A DNA stretch of 39,364 bases from positions 1-39,364 of the forward strand of contig NZ_JANLGI010000028.1 of assembly GCF_024655635.1 (NCBI RefSeq), read 5' to 3'. A program made the position numbers and the translations under genes. Positions 1 to 7,362 of this stretch are shown one piece after another. The stretch comes from Allobosea sp. 47.2.35. Its GTDB lineage: Bacteria; Pseudomonadota; Alphaproteobacteria; Rhizobiales; Beijerinckiaceae. Within the stretch, counting starts at the first letter, position 1, and every line of letters starts with the position of its first letter. Under the pieces are notes generated by a model. The model worked only from the letters and a program-made list of their open reading frames with translations. It was not told the DNA's origin and ran no database searches.

Positions 1-471
1 CGCCTGGATCGCGTTCTTGTCGCCGCTGTGATCGGCGCCGGCCGAGAGGCTGTTCCCCTCGCTATGGCCGTCACGGTGCGAGATCACGCAGGTGATGCTC
101 ACTCTCTCGCCGTCACTGCTCGAGCGGAAGCGGTAGGCCAGCCCATGCCGCGCCAGGACCGGGCCGACCGCGCGGGCGATCTCGGCTAGGTCCTCATGGC
201 GGTAGTGCTTACTCCCGATACTGGCGATCTGGGTCTTCGCGATCACCGGAAGCTCGGCTTTTGCAGCTGTCAGTGCGGCTTCAAAAGCGCAGCGTGCATC
301 GTCCGCCCGGCTCCGCTCGTGCAGGCCGATCAGTTGAGACAGCACATGGTCGTCGGCGCCGCGGTCGAGCGCAGAACTCAACAGGCTGAGCGGGGTGATC
401 GTGGGGGCAGGGCGAAGCTCGGTGAGCCGCGCGCCTGGGGAGGAGCGCCGATGGCGCAAGGTGCTGGTCAT
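1..471 (-). CDS. ERF-family single-strand annealing protein, 3' end cut by window
   Basis: The reading frame is open from an ATG at 471 to the window edge (157 codons) and continues outside. Residues about 60-157 carry the ERF pattern: an alpha-helical stretch with KAELPVIAKTQ, then YRHEDLAEI, PVLARHGLAYRF, a beta-strand VSITCVISHRDGH and the run GADHSGDKNAIQA, which in the family precedes the conserved core that follows. ERF proteins anneal complementary single strands in phage, plasmid or integrative-element recombination. The start overlaps the stop of the 59-residue upstream gene as ATGA, so the two are probably translationally coupled. The position suggests a phage or element remnant at the left edge. 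The family call is from remembered motif layout; the missing C-terminus prevents saying whether the gene is intact. Confidence 0.72.
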   Translation of the reverse strand, partial: MTSTLRHRRSSPGARLTELRPAPTITPLSLLSSALDRGADDHVLSQLIGLHERSRADDARCAFEAALTAAKAELPVIAKTQIASIGSKHYRHEDLAEIARAVGPVLARHGLAYRFRSSSDGERVSITCVISHRDGHSEGNSLSAGADHSGDKNAIQA

Positions 472-647
472 CGCTTGGCCCCTCTCACGAGAGATGCGGT
501 GCGCGCTGATCCGAACCGCCAGGCCCGGTAAGCCTGGGCGAGTTCGGCCGGGCTGAGCCTGGAGGTCGAAGGCAGGGGCTCCAGGGGCACCCCGCGAGTG
601 AGCGCCTGCGAGGGCACGATGAGCGGAAGAGGCAAACTGCGATGCAT
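468..647 (-). CDS. Small hypothetical protein, 59 aa
   Basis: An ATG-started frame of 59 codons sits exactly between two other minus-strand genes: it begins 10 bases after the stop of the 103-residue gene, and its TGA overlaps the ATG of the ERF gene in the sequence ATGA. The product begins MHRSLPLPLIVPSQ and ends in a basic segment (RTASLVRGAKR), with LSPAELAQAYRAWRFG in the middle. No family is recognised. The support for it being real is the tight packing and stop/start overlap; against it are its small size and a weak ribosome site. Confidence 0.45.
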   Translation of the reverse strand: MHRSLPLPLIVPSQALTRGVPLEPLPSTSRLSPAELAQAYRAWRFGSARTASLVRGAKR

Positions 648-657
648 CGCGACCCCC

Positions 658-969
658 TCAGTGAAGCTGCTGACGGGCGAGGGCGGTCGTGGAAGCCGTG
701 CTCGGCGGGGTGGCCGTTGCCGCGGTGCCGGTATGGTCGCGAAGCAGCCCGGCCCGGTCTGGCGGTATGAGAGCCTGCAACCGTCGAAACGCCGCCAGCT
801 CGGCCCTGGCCTGCGCCCATCCGCGCTTGAGGGACTGAGACAGCAACTGGCGCCGTTGCGCCCGGGTTTGCAGTCCTGAAAATCGAGGGCGGGCCTGTCG
901 CATAGCGTAGCGCAGGATGCCCGGCTTGTAGAAAATGAGCTTGTTCTTGAACTCTAGGATCAGGGTCAT
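658..969 (-). CDS. Hypothetical basic protein, 103 aa
   Basis: The chosen ATG at 969 is preceded by a good Shine-Dalgarno sequence (GGAGGACGATC just upstream), which rules out the longer frame that begins at 1041. The product begins MTLILEFKNKLIFYKPG and has many Arg, Gln and Ala in the middle (helical, possibly nucleic-acid binding), with an Ala/Thr-rich tail. I do not recognise a family. It is the first of three packed minus-strand genes leading to the ERF annealing protein, so a phage or mobile-element accessory role is plausible but only inferred from position. Confidence 0.5.
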   Translation of the reverse strand: MTLILEFKNKLIFYKPGILRYAMRQARPRFSGLQTRAQRRQLLSQSLKRGWAQARAELAAFRRLQALIPPDRAGLLRDHTGTAATATPPSTASTTALARQQLH

Positions 970-1086
970 GATCGTCCTCCAGCGACGAAAATCGTCAGTG
1001 ACGGACGGTTCCCTTCCTGTCGGGGCACCAGTCAACCGCAATGGTCTACGCTCGACGAAAAGCGTTGATCAGGCTATGCCAATATC

Positions 1087-1329
1087 ATGATCACGCCGGC
1101 CTAATGCCGCGCGGCCCGCGCACTCCTAGACTGGAGCCAGCAGGACCTCGCCAAGGCCGCACACCTCGGCCCCTCAACCATCCGCGACTTCGAAAAGGGC
1201 AGGCGGGTCCCGACGCATAACAACCTCCGCGGGATCAAACTCGCCCTCGAGGAGGCAGGCGTCGAGATCGGAGCAGAGAAGTCGAGTGTTGCCCTTATAA
1301 GAGAGCGTCAACGCAGGTTGAAGCCTTAA
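1087..1329 (+). pseudogene. XRE-family HTH regulator, inactivated by stop at codon 6
   Basis: Read from the ATG at 1087 the frame is MITPA, stop (TAA at 1102-1104), then CRAARALLDWSQQDLAKAA and a normal helix-turn-helix continuing through STIRDFEKGRRVP to a natural TAA at 1327. Small alphaproteobacterial XRE regulators commonly begin MITPAQCRAARALL, so the TAA sits where a Gln codon (CAA) is expected, consistent with one C-to-T change. No good in-frame start lies between the stop and the first DNA-binding helix. Probably a recent nonsense pseudogene of about 80 codons; a sequencing error is the main alternative. It lies next to the ERF gene run and supports the idea of decaying mobile DNA. 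Confidence 0.72.
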
Positions 1330-1382
1330 GCTACAACGCTTTCGAGAATAGGCATTCCTGTATCGATGACGGTGTTGACGAA

Positions 1383-2258
1383 CTATCCGCCGAGGTCTTT
1401 TGAAATGCGCAGCAGGTATTGTCCGTAGTCGCTCTTCGCGAGTCTCTCGCCGTGAAGTGTCAACTGCGCAGCTGAGATCCAGCCCTGCCGCGCGGCGATT
1501 TCCTCGGGGCAGGCGATGCGCAACCCCTGGCGGCTTTCCAGCGTGCGGACGAACTCGCCCGCTTCCAGAAGGCTGTCGGGCGTGCCGGTGTCCAGCCAGG
1601 CGAAGCCGCGTCCCATGCACTCGACCGAGAGCGCGCCCCGCTTCAGATAGGTCCGGTTGACATCGGTGATCTCGAGCTCGCCGCGCGGCGATGGCTTGAG
1701 GCTTCGGGCTATCTCGACCACTTCGGCATCGTAGAAATAGAGTCCCGTCACGGCCCAGCTCGATTTCGGCGCCTTCGGCTTCTCCTCGATGGAGATCGCC
1801 TTGCCGGCCTTGTCGAATTCGACCACGCCGTAACGCTCGGGGTCGCGGACATGATAGGCGAAGACGGTCGCGCCGCTGCTGCGGACCGTCGCTCGCGCCA
1901 TCATCTCCGGCAGGCTGTGGCCGTAATAGAGATTGTCGCCGAGGATCAGGGCTGATGGTTCGCCGGCAACGAAATCGGCGCCGATCAGATAGGCCTGCGC
2001 CAGCCCGCCGGGATGCGGCTGTTCGGCATAGGTCAGGCTCATGCCCCAGTCGGAACCGTCGCCGAGCAGGCGCTGGAAGTTCGGAAGGTCATGCGGGGTC
2101 GAGATGATCAGCACTTCGCGGATGCCGGCCAGCATCAGCGTCGAGAGCGGATAGTAGATCATCGGCTTGTCGTAGACGGGCAGGAGCTGCTTCGACATCG
2201 CCAGCGTCATCGGGTGCAGGCGCGTGCCGGAACCGCCGGCCAGGATGATCCCCTTCAT
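1383..2258 (-). CDS. rmlA: Glucose-1-phosphate thymidylyltransferase
   Basis: First enzyme of dTDP-L-rhamnose synthesis: joins glucose-1-phosphate and dTTP to give dTDP-glucose, in the cytoplasm. The 291-residue product has the family length. It opens MKGIILAGGSGTRLHP (nucleotide-binding loop) followed by the usual KQLLPVYDKPMIYYPLS, then LILGDNLYYG and EEKPKAPKSSWAVTGLYFYD. The start is the ATG at 2258, which overlaps the stop of rmlD as ATGA; a longer frame to 2303 only adds residues foreign to the family. It is the last gene of the rmlB-C-D-A minus-strand operon. The rhamnose donor probably feeds the polysaccharide made by the neighbouring glycosyltransferases. Confidence 0.96.
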   Translation of the reverse strand: MKGIILAGGSGTRLHPMTLAMSKQLLPVYDKPMIYYPLSTLMLAGIREVLIISTPHDLPNFQRLLGDGSDWGMSLTYAEQPHPGGLAQAYLIGADFVAGEPSALILGDNLYYGHSLPEMMARATVRSSGATVFAYHVRDPERYGVVEFDKAGKAISIEEKPKAPKSSWAVTGLYFYDAEVVEIARSLKPSPRGELEITDVNRTYLKRGALSVECMGRGFAWLDTGTPDSLLEAGEFVRTLESRQGLRIACPEEIAARQGWISAAQLTLHGERLAKSDYGQYLLRISKDLGG

Positions 2259-3163
2259 CGTTGCAGCTCCTTGCCTTGATCCTCGAGCAGTCGCGTGACG
2301 CAAGCGCGGAGCGAGCCCTGCCAGTCCGGCAGCCTCACGTCATGAGCCTGCGCGAGCTTGCTGCAATCGAGCCTGGAATTCGCGGGCCGGCGGGCCGGCG
2401 TCGGGTAATCGGCCGTTGCGATGCGCCTGATCTTCACAGGCTTGCCGCCCTGCCGCTCGCGTTCTGCGAAGATCGCTTCGGCCACATCGGCCCAGACGGC
2501 CTCGCCCGCCGCACTCATATGAAACACACCGCGCAGCGCAGCCTCATCCTTCTGGCTGGTCAGGTTGCGTGCAACCGTGAGGATCGCATCGGCGATGTCG
2601 AGCGCGCTGGTGGGGCATCCCGCCTGGTCGGCGACGACGCCGATCTCGTCGCGCGTCTCGGCAAGGTGCAGCATCGTCTTGACGAAGTTCTTGCCGAAGG
2701 GGCTGTAGATCCAGGCCGTGCGCAGGATGGCGTGGTTGCCGGTTGCCGCGGCGACCGCCTGCTCGCCGGCGAGTTTGCTCGCGCCATAGGCCGAGATCGG
2801 GCCGGTCGCATCGTCCTCGCGGTAGGGCCGGGCGAGCTCACCATTGAAGACATAGTCGGTCGAAAGCTGGATCACGGGAATGCCGAGCGCTGCTGCGGCA
2901 CGCGCCGCCTCGCCGGCGGCCTCGCCGTTGACGCGCATGGCAAGCTCGGGCTCGCTCTCGGCTTGGTCCACGGCGGTATAGGCGGCCGTATTGACGATCA
3001 CGTCGGGCCGGGCCGAACGCAGGGCGGGCGCGACCGTCTTCGGCTGGGCGAGATCGAGGTCAGGCCGGCGCAGTGCGATGACCTCGACGCCGACGGGCAC
3101 GCGCTCCAGCATGGCGCAGACGACTTGGCCGGTCCAACCGGTGACGGCGATACGGAGTGTCAT
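2255..3163 (-). CDS. rmlD: dTDP-4-dehydrorhamnose reductase
   Basis: Last step of dTDP-L-rhamnose synthesis, reduction of dTDP-4-keto-rhamnose with NAD(P)H. The 302-residue product is a short-chain dehydrogenase: a Rossmann start (IAVTGWTGQV, residues 5-14), the RmlD signature STDYVFNG (101-108), and the catalytic Y126-xxx-K130 in YGASK. The glycine loop reads GWTGQV where most relatives have GATGQLG, a mild variation. The gene is joined on both sides, sharing one base with the rmlC stop and overlapping the rmlA start by four bases, so translation is likely coupled. Confidence 0.95.
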   Translation of the reverse strand: MTLRIAVTGWTGQVVCAMLERVPVGVEVIALRRPDLDLAQPKTVAPALRSARPDVIVNTAAYTAVDQAESEPELAMRVNGEAAGEAARAAAALGIPVIQLSTDYVFNGELARPYREDDATGPISAYGASKLAGEQAVAAATGNHAILRTAWIYSPFGKNFVKTMLHLAETRDEIGVVADQAGCPTSALDIADAILTVARNLTSQKDEAALRGVFHMSAAGEAVWADVAEAIFAERERQGGKPVKIRRIATADYPTPARRPANSRLDCSKLAQAHDVRLPDWQGSLRACVTRLLEDQGKELQR

Positions 3164-3720
3164 CAGTCGAAATAGCGCAGCATCTCGGCGAGGCGCGGAT
3201 GCTTGCGGTCCTTGTCTGAGAGGGTGAGGCCGGAGAGCGGCAGGCGCCAGTCGATGCCGAGAGCCGGGTCGTCGAAGGCGAGCCCGTGGTCGTTTTCTGG
3301 CGCATAGGGCGCGGTGACCTTGTAGAGCACCTCGGTATCCGGCTCCAGCGTGACGAAACCATGGGCGAAGCCGATTGGAACCAGCAATTGCTTCCAGTTT
3401 TCGGCGGAAAGCTCGACCGCGACATGCTTGCCGAAGGTTGGCGAGGCGGCCCGTATATCGACGGCGACATCGAGGATGCGGCCGCGCGTGACCCGCACCA
3501 GTTTATCTTGAGCAAAGGGCGGCGACTGGAAATGCAGGCCGCGCAGCGTTCCGACCGGCGCCGACAACGACTGGTTGTCCTGGACGAAATCGAGATCGAG
3601 CCCGGCCTCGGCAAAGGCCTTGCGGCTCCAGGTTTCCGAAAAGAAGCCGCGATGGTCGCCGAATTTCTTCGGCGTGACGATCTTGACGGCCGGGATCGCC
3701 GTTGCCTCGACGCTCAGCAT
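3163..3720 (-). CDS. rmlC: dTDP-4-dehydrorhamnose 3,5-epimerase
   Basis: Converts dTDP-4-keto-6-deoxy-glucose to the L-rhamno form by double epimerisation. At 185 residues it has the normal length for this cupin family. Visible landmarks are GDHRGFFSETW (21-31), DNQSLSAPVGTLRGLHFQ with the catalytic base H63, the strand RGRILDVAVDIR, and the active-site tyrosine region LYKVTAPYAPENDHG (Y133/Y139). It starts 12 bases after the rmlB stop and its own stop shares a base with the rmlD start, so all four rml genes form one operon. Confidence 0.95.
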   Translation of the reverse strand: MLSVEATAIPAVKIVTPKKFGDHRGFFSETWSRKAFAEAGLDLDFVQDNQSLSAPVGTLRGLHFQSPPFAQDKLVRVTRGRILDVAVDIRAASPTFGKHVAVELSAENWKQLLVPIGFAHGFVTLEPDTEVLYKVTAPYAPENDHGLAFDDPALGIDWRLPLSGLTLSDKDRKHPRLAEMLRYFD

Positions 3721-3732
3721 GTCTTCCCCCGC

Positions 3733-4788
3733 TCAGGCCGCGCCGAGGCGTTCGCCGCGATAGACGCCGGAACGGATATCGCCCCACCATGCGGGATTGG
3801 CGAGATACCATTCGACGGTGCGGCGCAAGCCCGTCTCGAAGGTCTCCTTCGGCACCCAGCCGAGCTCCCGGCCGATCTTGCCGGCATCGATCGCATAGCG
3901 CGCGTCATGGCCCGGCCGGTCGGTGACATGGGTGATCAGGCGCTCGCGCGCACCCTTGGGATCGGGACGCAGCTCGTCGAGGAGGGCGCAGATGGTCTTC
4001 ACCACCTCGATATTGGTCTTCTCGTTATGGCCGCCGATATTGTAGCTCTCGCCCAGCTTGCCGGCGGTCGCGACGGTCAGCAGCGCATCGGCATGGTCGT
4101 CGACATAGAGCCAGTCGCGCACATTGAGCCCGTTGCCGTAGACCGGCATGGGCTTGCCCTCCAGCGCATTGATGATCATCAGCGGGATCAGCTTCTCGGG
4201 GAAGTGATAGGGCCCGTAATTGTTCGAGCAATTGGTCATCACCACCGGCAGGCCATAGGTGTGGTGCCAGGCGCGCACGAGATGGTCCGACGCCGCCTTG
4301 GAGGCGGAGTAGGGCGAGTTCGGCTGATAGGCGGTATCCTCGCGGAAGAACCCGTCGCTACCCAGCGAGCCGAAGACCTCGTCGGTCGATATATGGTGGA
4401 AACGGAAGCGCACCTTGCGATCCTCCGGCAGCGCCCGGAAATGGCGCAGCGCCTCCTGCAGCAGCGTAAAGCTGCCGACGATATTGGTCTCGATGAAGGC
4501 GGCCGGCCCGTCGATGGAGCGGTCGACATGGCTCTCGGCCGCGAGATGCATGACGATATCGGGCTGGAAATCGGCGAATATCGCTTTCATCCGCTCCCCG
4601 TCGCCGATATCGGCCTGTTCGAACCGGTAGCGGTTGCTGCCGGAGACCGGGGCCAGCGAGGCGAGGTTGCCGGCATAGGTCAGCTTGTCGACGACGCAGA
4701 CCTCGTGCTTGGTCTCGTGGATCAGCTTCCTCACCACGGCCGAGCCGATGAAGCCGGCACCGCCGGTCACGAGAAACTTCAGGGGCAT
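3733..4788 (-). CDS. rmlB: dTDP-glucose 4,6-dehydratase
   Basis: Second step of dTDP-rhamnose synthesis, NAD-dependent 4,6-dehydration. The 351-residue product starts MPLKFLVTGGAGFIGS with the NAD-binding GGAGFIG loop, and carries the family catalytic set T135-D136-E137 (STDEVFGS) and Y160-xxx-K164 (YSASK), then NNYGPYHFPEKLIPL and NVRDWLYVDDH. The ATG at 4788 was chosen over one 20 codons upstream because family members begin here and an AGGA lies just upstream. It is the first gene of the rml operon, so its promoter should lie in 4789-5024, where I see nothing diagnostic. Confidence 0.96.
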   Translation of the reverse strand: MPLKFLVTGGAGFIGSAVVRKLIHETKHEVCVVDKLTYAGNLASLAPVSGSNRYRFEQADIGDGERMKAIFADFQPDIVMHLAAESHVDRSIDGPAAFIETNIVGSFTLLQEALRHFRALPEDRKVRFRFHHISTDEVFGSLGSDGFFREDTAYQPNSPYSASKAASDHLVRAWHHTYGLPVVMTNCSNNYGPYHFPEKLIPLMIINALEGKPMPVYGNGLNVRDWLYVDDHADALLTVATAGKLGESYNIGGHNEKTNIEVVKTICALLDELRPDPKGARERLITHVTDRPGHDARYAIDAGKIGRELGWVPKETFETGLRRTVEWYLANPAWWGDIRSGVYRGERLGAA

Positions 4789-5024
4789 GGGATGAAATCC
4801 TGGCGGCAGCGGCCGTAAAGGCGGGGAGATGAAACGGGCGAGGCGCACGCGCCCTGATCGCCGGTCCTGACCGTCGGCCTCAACTCACATCCCCCTTCGC
4901 CGAACGGCAGGTGTCACGAAGCATTTTTTCGCGCGACAGCGAAACGCCCGAACCGCGGCGAAACCAAGGCCTGTCATGCCGGGCGTTGAATTCGCTGTTC
5001 GGGGAGATGCTGCCGAGCAGGCGT

Positions 5025-6233
5025 TCACGCCCGCTCGAGCGCAACCGCGATGCCCTGGCCGACGCCGATGCACATCGTCGCCAGCGCGCGCTTCTTACCG
5101 GTCAGGGACAGTTCCAGTGCGGCCGTGCCGCTGATCCGGGCGCCGGACATGCCGAGCGGGTGGCCCAGCGCGATCGCGCCGCCATTCGGGTTCACATGCG
5201 CGCCGTCCTCGGCGATGCCGAGTTCGCGCAGAACGGCGATGCCCTGGCTGGCGAAGGCCTCGTTCAGCTCGACGATGTCGAAATCGGTGGGCTTGAGGCC
5301 GAGGCGTTCGCAGAGCTTGCGGGTCGACGGGATCGGCCCAAGACCCATGACACGCGGCGCGATGCCGCCTGTCGCGCCGCCGAGGACACGCGCGATCGGC
5401 GTCAGTCCGTATTTCACTGCCGCCTTTTCGGAGGCGATGATCAGCGCCGCGGCGCCGTCATTGACGCCGGATGCATTGCCGGCGGTGACGGTCCCGCCTT
5501 CCTTGCGGAACGGCGTGCCGAGCTTGGCGAGCTTCTCCAGCGTGGTGTCGCCGCGCGGATGCTCGTCGATCTCGACGCGGATGGGATCGCCCTTGCGCTG
5601 CGGGATCAGGACAGGGACGATCTCCTTGGCCAGCCGGCCGTTCTGTTGGGCGGCGACCGCCTTGAGCTGCGAGCGCAGCGCGAAGGCATCCTGGTCGGCC
5701 CGGCTGACATGGCAGTCGGCGGCGACGTTCTCGCCGGTCTCCGGCATGGAATCGATGCCGTACTGCGCCTTCATCAGCGGATTGACGAAGCGCCAGCCGA
5801 TCGTGGTGTCGTGGATCTCGGCATGGCGCGAGAAGGCGCTATCGGCCTTGGGCATGACGAAGGGCGCGCGCGACATGCTCTCGACGCCGCCGGCGATCAT
5901 CAGTTCGGCCTCGCCCGCCTTGATTGCGCGTGCCGCGGCGATGACGGCATCCATGCCCGAGCCGCAGAGCCGGTTGATCGTCGTGCCCGGCACCTCCTTG
6001 GGCAGGCCGGCCAGCAGCAGCGACATGCGCGCGACATTGCGGTTGTCCTCGCCGGCCTGATTGGCGCAGCCGAAGATCACGTCGTCGATCGCTCCGAAAT
6101 CCACGCCTGGATTCTGCTCGACCAGCGCCTTCAGCGGCACGGCCCCGAGATCGTCGGCCCGGACCGAGGACAGCGAGCCGCCGAAGCGGCCGATGGGAGT
6201 GCGGACATAGGCGCAGATGAAGGCTTCGGTCAT
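5025..6233 (-). CDS. pcaF: Beta-ketothiolase, 3-oxoadipyl-CoA thiolase type
   Basis: A 402-residue thiolase, the length of PcaF. The opening RTPIGRFGGSLSSVRADDLG is typical of 3-oxoadipyl-CoA thiolase, which splits 3-oxoadipyl-CoA into succinyl-CoA and acetyl-CoA. Catalytic residues are in place: Cys90 in NRLCGSG, His358 in GHPLGMSGAR and Cys388 in CIGVGQG. The start at 6233 fits the family; a longer frame adds 21 foreign residues. It lies between the rml operon and sugar epimerase genes on the same strand, with no other pca genes in view, so the job here is unclear: aromatic degradation, or acyl-CoA supply for the polyketide synthase. General acetyl-CoA acetyltransferase activity cannot be excluded. 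Confidence 0.85.
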   Translation of the reverse strand: MTEAFICAYVRTPIGRFGGSLSSVRADDLGAVPLKALVEQNPGVDFGAIDDVIFGCANQAGEDNRNVARMSLLLAGLPKEVPGTTINRLCGSGMDAVIAAARAIKAGEAELMIAGGVESMSRAPFVMPKADSAFSRHAEIHDTTIGWRFVNPLMKAQYGIDSMPETGENVAADCHVSRADQDAFALRSQLKAVAAQQNGRLAKEIVPVLIPQRKGDPIRVEIDEHPRGDTTLEKLAKLGTPFRKEGGTVTAGNASGVNDGAAALIIASEKAAVKYGLTPIARVLGGATGGIAPRVMGLGPIPSTRKLCERLGLKPTDFDIVELNEAFASQGIAVLRELGIAEDGAHVNPNGGAIALGHPLGMSGARISGTAALELSLTGKKRALATMCIGVGQGIAVALERA

Positions 6234-6268
6234 GTCACGGATCCTGCTGTCTCGAAGGCGGATGGCTT

Positions 6269-7297
6269 TTAGATGCGATAGAAGTCCCGATACCATGAGA
6301 CAAAGCTGGCGAGGCCCGTCTCGATCGGCGTGGACGGCTGGAAGTCGACGCTGGCAGTCAGGTCCGCCACATCGGCATAGGTCGCAGGAACGTCGCCGGG
6401 TTGGGCGGGCAGATGCCGCTTGATCGCCTTGCGGCCGCAGGCATCCTCGATCGCCGCGATGAAACGGTCGAGCCGCACCGGCGTGTGGTTGCCGATATTG
6501 TAGATGCGCCAGGCCGCGGACGACGTTGCGGGGTCCGCGGCCCTGCCGTCGACCGACGGGTTGGCCTGCGGCGGCTTGCCGGCCAGCCTGACGATCGCCT
6601 CGCGGATGTCGTCGACATAGGTGAAGTCGCGGCTCATCGTCGCCTCGTCGTAGACGTCGATGGAGCGGCCTTCGAGGATCGCCTTGGTGAACTTGAAATA
6701 GGCCATGTCCGGCCGCCCCCAGGGCCCGTAGACCGTGAAGAAGCGCAGGCCCGTCGTCGGGATGGCGTAGAGATGGGAATAGGAATGAGCCATCAGTTCG
6801 TTGGCGCGCTTGGTCGCTGCATAGAGCGAGACAGGATGGTCGGCCCCGTCATGCTCGCTGAACGGCACCTTGGCATTGGCGCCGTAGACCGAGCTCGACG
6901 AGGCATAGACCAGATGATCGACCGGGTTATGCCGGCAGGCCTCGAGGATCGAGAGAAAGCCGTCGAGATTAGAGGCCGCATAGGCGCGCGGGTTTTCGAG
7001 CGAGTAGCGCACCCCGGCCTGGGCGGCGAGGTGGATCACCACCTGCGGGCGGAAAGCGACGAAGGCGGCCTGCACGGCATCGTAATCGGAGATGTCGATC
7101 TGTTCGAAGGAGAAGCCGTTGCGGGCCGTGAGGCGGTCGAGGCGCGCCTGCTTCAGGGCCGGGTCGTAATAGGGAGTGAGGTTGTCGATGCCGAGAACCT
7201 GAACGCCCTTGTCGAGCAGGGCCTGCGTGACATGAAAGCCGACGAAGCCGGCCGCGCCGGTCAGGAGCACGCGTTCGAACGAAGGGGCCTGGTCCAC
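6269..7297 (-). CDS. NAD-dependent epimerase, UDP-glucuronate 4-epimerase-like
   Basis: An extended short-chain dehydrogenase of about 342 residues. It shows the NAD loop TGAAGFVGFHV near the N-terminus, IDNLTPYYDPALKQARL and HLAAQAGVRYSLENP (both typical of UDP-glucuronate 4-epimerases such as LpsL), ASSSSVYGAN, the catalytic YAATK, and RFFTVYGPWGRPDMAYFKF. The expected reaction is UDP-glucuronate to UDP-galacturonate. No ATG is available: a GTG at 7297 has AGGGACAG just upstream and is preferred, while a TTG at 7315 is the alternative. The stop lies 35 bases before the thiolase start. It would supply an acidic sugar for the exopolysaccharide. Confidence 0.85.
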   Translation of the reverse strand: MDQAPSFERVLLTGAAGFVGFHVTQALLDKGVQVLGIDNLTPYYDPALKQARLDRLTARNGFSFEQIDISDYDAVQAAFVAFRPQVVIHLAAQAGVRYSLENPRAYAASNLDGFLSILEACRHNPVDHLVYASSSSVYGANAKVPFSEHDGADHPVSLYAATKRANELMAHSYSHLYAIPTTGLRFFTVYGPWGRPDMAYFKFTKAILEGRSIDVYDEATMSRDFTYVDDIREAIVRLAGKPPQANPSVDGRAADPATSSAAWRIYNIGNHTPVRLDRFIAAIEDACGRKAIKRHLPAQPGDVPATYADVADLTASVDFQPSTPIETGLASFVSWYRDFYRI

Positions 7298-7362
7298 TTG
7301 CTGTCCCTGCTGCAACCGGCGGCGGCTGGCTGCTCACGCCGCGATATCGCGTGGTCGGAGGT

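Noticed and set aside
3286..4818. Long plus-strand reading frame of 510 codons
   Set aside because: It is antisense to rmlC and rmlB, which have complete catalytic motifs. The frame is open only because of high third-position GC.
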